Of a stretch of DNA of 64,000 nucleotides, positions 60,606 to 64,000 are shown piece after piece. This DNA is from Sorangium sp051521495 (GTDB lineage: Bacteria; Myxococcota_A; Polyangia; Polyangiales; Polyangiaceae). A program made the position numbers and the translations under genes. Under the pieces are notes generated by a model. It made no database searches. It saw only the letters and a program-made list of their open reading frames with translations, and was not told the origin of the DNA. The stretch covers positions 1,550,001 to 1,614,000 of the forward strand of contig NZ_CP150355.1 of the NCBI RefSeq assembly GCF_051521495.1, in the 5' to 3' direction. Position 1 is the stretch's first letter. Each line of letters starts with the position of its first letter.

Positions 60606-61430
60606 TCAGGCGTTCCGCGCCTTGGGGATCGTCAAGAAGACCGGGTCGACGTCTTCCTCGAACGCGTCGTACTCGCATGGATCGCTCTTGTGTTGCATCT
60701 GCATGTGTATCGCGCGCGCTACCTCTTGCAGGCGCGCGGGCGGCGCCTCGGCGCCCTCCCACGCCTCGCAGAGCGCGCGCAAGGTCTCAAGACGTTGAAT
60801 CAGCGTGGCAAAATAGGCGCGCCCTTCGGCGTTCTTGCTGCGGGCGGTCCGGAACAAAGCCAGCATGTTGTCGAGGTGACCGAGCGCGGGGAACCGGAGA
60901 TCCGCGGGCGGGATCTTCGCCACCATCCTGGGTGACCCGAGATACTGGCACCACCCGATGGCCACGCCGAACGCAAACGGGTGCGGTCGCGCCGCCAGCT
61001 CCGCTTCGGTCGGGGGCGGGCGGGGATCTGGGTCCTCGGGCTCGGGTGGTATCTCCGGCGGGGCCTCCAGCTCGTCCCACCCCCCGGGCGGCTCGGGGAT
61101 GCCGAACGCGGCGAGCAGGCTCCGCGCGGCTTGCTGGATCGCGGTCGGGACGTCGGGCGACGGCGTCCACGTGTCGCACAGGGCGTGGAGCATCCGCGCG
61201 TGCGCCGTGATCTCATGGATCGGCCTCCCATCGCCGATCGTCACCCGCGATTCCTCACCGTTCAGCGCGATGAAGCGATCGAGGAGCCCGAGGAGTTCCT
61301 CTCGGCTCGGCGCGGCACCGAGGCCGTGTGCCGCCCGCGGCGCGGCGAGCACCCCAGCGTAGTTCACCATCTGCACCACGCACTGAGCCCATTCGCTGGA
61401 TTGCCCTTGTACTCTGGTCGACTCATCCAT
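60606..61430 (-). CDS. helical protein with internal duplication, function unknown
   Basis: A 274-residue soluble protein. Residues about 70-115 (ARMLHALCDTWTPSPDVPTA and following QQAARSLL) and about 205-245 (RLETLRALCEAWEGAEAPPA and following QEVARAIH) are alike, which points to an internal repeat of helical bundles. A Pro/Glu-rich hinge (about 125-145) separates them. Family unknown. ATG 61430 with GAGGG seven bases upstream is preferred over GTG 61445. It starts 19 bases after the frameshifted lipoprotein gene, so the two are one operon. Confidence 0.7.
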   Translation of the reverse strand: MDESTRVQGQSSEWAQCVVQMVNYAGVLAAPRAAHGLGAAPSREELLGLLDRFIALNGEESRVTIGDGRPIHEITAHARMLHALCDTWTPSPDVPTAIQQAARSLLAAFGIPEPPGGWDELEAPPEIPPEPEDPDPRPPPTEAELAARPHPFAFGVAIGWCQYLGSPRMVAKIPPADLRFPALGHLDNMLALFRTARSKNAEGRAYFATLIQRLETLRALCEAWEGAEAPPARLQEVARAIHMQMQHKSDPCEYDAFEEDVDPVFLTIPKARNA

Positions 61431-61448
61431 CGTCGTGCCCTCCACTTG

Positions 61449-62194
61449 CTAGTTCGGGCTGCACAGCTTGACCCATGGGACGATGTGGCTGCCGATCCTG
61501 GGTCGAAACGTGATCGCCGCGCCGACGATGTCGCCATCATTCCCCAGGTAACAAGTGTACGTGCACCATCCGTTGGTGATGAGGTTCCCGAGGCCCCACG
61601 TGTCCGGGCATGGCTTGCACTTGCCGTCCCCGCAGTCGTTGAGGACGCATATTTGGCGAAGTCGCATTCGACGCTGGGTTGACACGAGAACGGCCGATTC
61701 ATGCATTCAACGTTGATTGGGTACCCGTAGGAGAGCGTCGTCGGATCCAGCGACGCGATCCATTGCCCTGCGAGGTCCCAGGCGAGCGGTGCGTTCTCCT
61801 CGATGAGCCGCAGCAGCGTTTCTTCGTCGATGGCTCCCGGATCGACGATCTGGGACTCAGTCAGTCCGCTGAGAGCGTACGCCGCATAGCCGGCTCTTGC
61901 CTGGGTGAGTGCGAGCTCCACGGGGTCCGCCTTTCGCGCCGCTTCGATCGCCTCTTGCTCCTCGGGCGTGAATCCGCCGCTCCCCTCTGCGCCGCCGCCC
62001 GCGGGCTCGGTGTCGTCGGGTGCGGGCTGCGGCGTGTCATCTGCGGGCTGCGTGGCATCGGTTGCGGGCTCGGTGTCGTCGGCTCCGCCCTCGCCTCCTT
62101 GCCTGAGGTGGATGGTGCAGGCGGGGACCATCAGCGCGCCGGAGGCGGCAACGATGAGCAATGCGCCAACTCTCGCCAGGATGTTCTTCGACAT
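61449..62194 (-). pseudogene. lipoprotein gene with a frameshift
   Basis: The first frame gives a signal peptide ending VPAC (Cys26), an acidic Asp/Thr/Pro linker, a helical part (PEEQEAIEAARKADPVELAL) and a Cys-rich part to ECDFAK (Lys181). It then needs a -1 shift near 61652 to go on as ICVLNDCGDGKCKPCPDTWG and end KLCSPN at 61449. Cys spacing and composition run through the junction, so the two frames were one protein of about 248 residues. No classical slippery heptamer is seen; a recent mutation or a read error is likely. GAGGGG precedes ATG 62194. Confidence 0.75.
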
Positions 62195-62436
62195 GATGAA
62201 CCCCTCCGAGGCAGGTTTTCGGACCAGCGTGCACGTGGATACAGAGCTGGGAGCAGGGCGTCAATCGTGGGACTCACCGCGGTCGAGGACGATCGTCCCC
62301 CGGGTGTAGTGAGCGCTGGAGCGCTCTCGAAGCTCAAGCCCGACCGGAAGCGGGCGTCGGGCGGGGCCTGAGCGCACGCTTGCCGCTCGGCGCATGCCCA
62401 GGGGAGCGGGCGGCGTCGCCATCGCCAGCGCCCGCA
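62195..62436. other. spacer
   Basis: About 240 bases between the lipoprotein start and a gene remnant, both on the minus strand. Nothing else was recognised. Confidence 0.35.
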
Positions 62437-62740
62437 TCACGGCTTCGCAGAGCCGTACACCGCGCGCCGTACGGCGTCGGGAAACTCGCCCAGGATGCCG
62501 GCGAATGCGGTGTTGGTCAGGACGACGGCCGTGAGCTTCGCGCTCGGATCGGATGGCCGTAGGCGCCTACCCACTGCCAGGTTCCCGCGGCGGAGGGCAT
62601 CGCGCTCGGGTCCGGCGCCATGAGGACCGCGGCGCCAAAGCCGAATCCCCACGTCCCGCCGGCCTGCTGCACCTTCAGCTGGCCAGTCTGGTTCGAGGTG
62701 ATGGCTGCGGCCGTCTCCGGTCGCAGGATCTTCGACGGCC
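62437..62740 (-). pseudogene. C-terminal remnant of a beta-lactamase-like serine hydrolase
   Basis: The minus strand reads SKILRPETAAAITSNQTGQL, then GGTWGFGFGAAVLMAPDPSA and WQWVGAYGHP, then shifts frame near 62550 and ends DPSAKLTAVVLTNTAFAGIL and VYGSAKP. This is the C-terminal part of the class C beta-lactamase/CubicO-like family, including the region of its third motif (YGH). The N-terminal half with the SxxK and YxN motifs is absent. It is a decayed gene. Confidence 0.75.
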
Positions 62741-63060
62741 GCGCGCGCGCCGCGCCCTGTCGTGCTCGGCTCGTGGCCTCCTCGCCCCACGGTGGACGCT
62801 GGAGCTCGTCCGGCGGCGGGCGGCGCGGCGGGCGGCGTACCCGACGGCGAGCTGGCCGCCGTCACGGGCGTGGTCGAGGGCCCGGCGCGCCGCGAGCGCC
62901 GCGCGTCGGAATAGGGGCTCTCCCGATCCGATTGGCTGCTGGCGTCCTCTCGATTCCATATCAGTCTAGTGCGCTGCTGCTCGGCCGCCGGCGCGTCCGT
63001 CAGGCTCGGATCGGGCCTTGGAGGGACACCGCCGTTCCCGCGAGAAGCGGAGGAATCGAG
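62741..63060. other. intergenic region
   Basis: About 320 bases between the remnant and the right-edge gene. The only clear signal is GGAGGA at 63049-63054, the ribosome site of the next gene. Confidence 0.4.
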
Positions 63061-64000
63061 GTGCCAGTGCGCGCGGACCTCTTCAGACGCGCTCCGTTCA
63101 CGAAGGTTCTGTCGCCGCTCGTCATCGCAGCTGCCGTGACCGCGGTCGGCTGCGATCGTCCCCGGCAGGCGTCGGGCGCGGAGGCCGCCGGTGGCGGGGA
63201 CGGCGGCCGCGACGGGGGCGGCGGAGGCGGCGAGAACGGCGGGGGCGGAGGGGGCGGAGCGCGTTGCGCCACGGCCGCGGACTGCCCCGGGGCGGACGGC
63301 GAGTGTCAGCGGCGCACCTGCGACGGCGGCCGGTGCGGCGTCGACGCTGCGCCGCGGGGCAAGCCCGTGGCCGAGCAAGTTCCGGGCGACTGCAAGCAGC
63401 GCGTTTGCGATGGGCATGGCGCCGTGATCGAGCTCGACGACGAGCGAGATACCTTCTCCGACGGAGACCCGTGCTCGGCCGACGTCTGCGTCGCCGGGGC
63501 GCCGAAGAACCTCCCGGCGCCGGCGACCACGGAGTGCGGCGGACCCGACGCGATCGGAGCGCGCTATTGCGACGGAAACGGCGCCTGCGTCGAGTGCCTC
63601 GTCGCGGGCGACTGCCTGAGCAACGTTTGCGTCGAGAACAGCTGCGTCGCGCCCGATTGCGGCGATGGCGCGATGAACGGCGCCGAGACCGGCGTCGATT
63701 GCGGCGGCCCGGCCTGCGTGCCGTGCGCGGATCTCGAGCCCTGCCTCGCCGACGCGGACTGCCGGAGCGGGATCTGCGAGGACGGCAGGTGCCGCGCGTC
63801 GTCGTGCATCGACGGCGCGAGGAACGGGGAGGAGACCGACGTCGACTGCGGCGGACCGGCGTGCCCGCCGTGCGCCACGGGCAAGGCGTGCGCCGCGGAC
63901 GGCGATTGCCTGGGCGGCCAGTGCTCGGGGACGACGTGCCTCCCGTCGTGCACCGACGTCGCCCGGAACGGGGCGGAGACCGACATCGACTGCGGCGGCC
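63061..64000 (+). CDS. Cys-rich repeat lipoprotein, cut by right window edge
   Basis: An exported protein, 313 codons seen, open to the edge. GTG 63061 follows GGAGGA by six bases and gives a signal peptide ending AVGC (lipobox-like). A Gly-rich linker leads to Cys-rich modules. The last three are near-identical in plan, each with DGARNGEETDVDCGGPACPP followed by a Cys-X4-Asp-Cys stretch, a repeat common in myxobacterial surface proteins. Many such proteins end in a MYXO-CTERM signal, which would lie outside the window. Function unknown; adhesion or surface structure is plausible. Confidence 0.85.
   Translation, partial: MPVRADLFRRAPFTKVLSPLVIAAAVTAVGCDRPRQASGAEAAGGGDGGRDGGGGGGENGGGGGGGARCATAADCPGADGECQRRTCDGGRCGVDAAPRGKPVAEQVPGDCKQRVCDGHGAVIELDDERDTFSDGDPCSADVCVAGAPKNLPAPATTECGGPDAIGARYCDGNGACVECLVAGDCLSNVCVENSCVAPDCGDGAMNGAETGVDCGGPACVPCADLEPCLADADCRSGICEDGRCRASSCIDGARNGEETDVDCGGPACPPCATGKACAADGDCLGGQCSGTTCLPSCTDVARNGAETDIDCGG

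Noticed and set aside
61640..61665. Programmed -1 frameshift
   Set aside because: The junction GCC AAA TAT lacks a slippery heptamer, an internal Shine-Dalgarno or an obvious downstream hairpin, so a mutation or read error is more likely.

Overview
The window reads as chromosome of a large-genome myxobacterium, most likely a Sorangium-type member of the Polyangiales. The DNA is very GC-rich, with third positions almost all G or C. It encodes many lipoproteins with Gly/Ser-rich linkers, two eukaryote-like Ser/Thr kinases, Kelch and Cys-rich surface proteins with a MYXO-CTERM-like tail, a DUF1552/DUF1592 pair and a lignocellulose locus. Start codons are often GTG or TTG, and operon partners overlap by 4 bases (ATGA, GTGA, TTGA). 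The genus is inferred from gene content only.

Left part (1-12000): a uronic-acid-centred polysaccharide locus. A GH67 alpha-glucuronidase (minus strand, cut by the window edge) diverges from a CE15 glucuronoyl esterase. A second, nearly identical CE15 carries an added CBM2 module. A heparinase II/III-type lyase is coupled to a GH105 unsaturated uronyl hydrolase. Together these would remove glucuronic acid from xylan and lignin-carbohydrate esters and process lyase products. A methyltransferase and a ferritin-like protein sit between them.

12000-29300: a MacB-type ABC export operon (ATPase, periplasmic adaptor, two different permeases); a convincing photoactive yellow protein (PYP) gene flanked by a duplicated 3' end of the last permease; GTP-type PEP carboxykinase; an aspartate:alanine exchanger-type transporter; an MFS exporter; a GNAT acetyltransferase; a secreted astacin-like zincin with seven repeats; two alpha/beta hydrolases; and a small protein coupled to a membrane protein. 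A cluster of CACGTG-centred palindromes lies at 26112-26158.

29300-43300: envelope and signalling genes. A kinase, a PEGA-domain protein and a lipoprotein form a tightly overlapped operon. Next come a convergent Kelch/Cys-rich MYXO-CTERM-like protein, the DUF1592/DUF1552 pair, a 55-bp tandem repeat, and an outer-membrane barrel protein overlapping a beta-propeller lipoprotein.

43300-57800: four GT-B glycosyltransferases of GT4 type or similar, one MJ1255/MurG-like glycosyltransferase, an MMPL/RND lipid exporter, a PlsC-like acyltransferase, a GuaB1-type GMP reductase, an isochorismatase-fold hydrolase and a kinase with a membrane-embedded N-terminus. This suggests synthesis and export of a surface glycolipid or polysaccharide.

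57800-64000: lineage-specific small genes, several tandem repeat arrays, an operon of unknown function whose first gene is frameshifted, a beta-lactamase-like remnant, and a Cys-rich lipoprotein running off the right edge. No rRNA, tRNA, CRISPR array, insertion sequence or phage was recognised.
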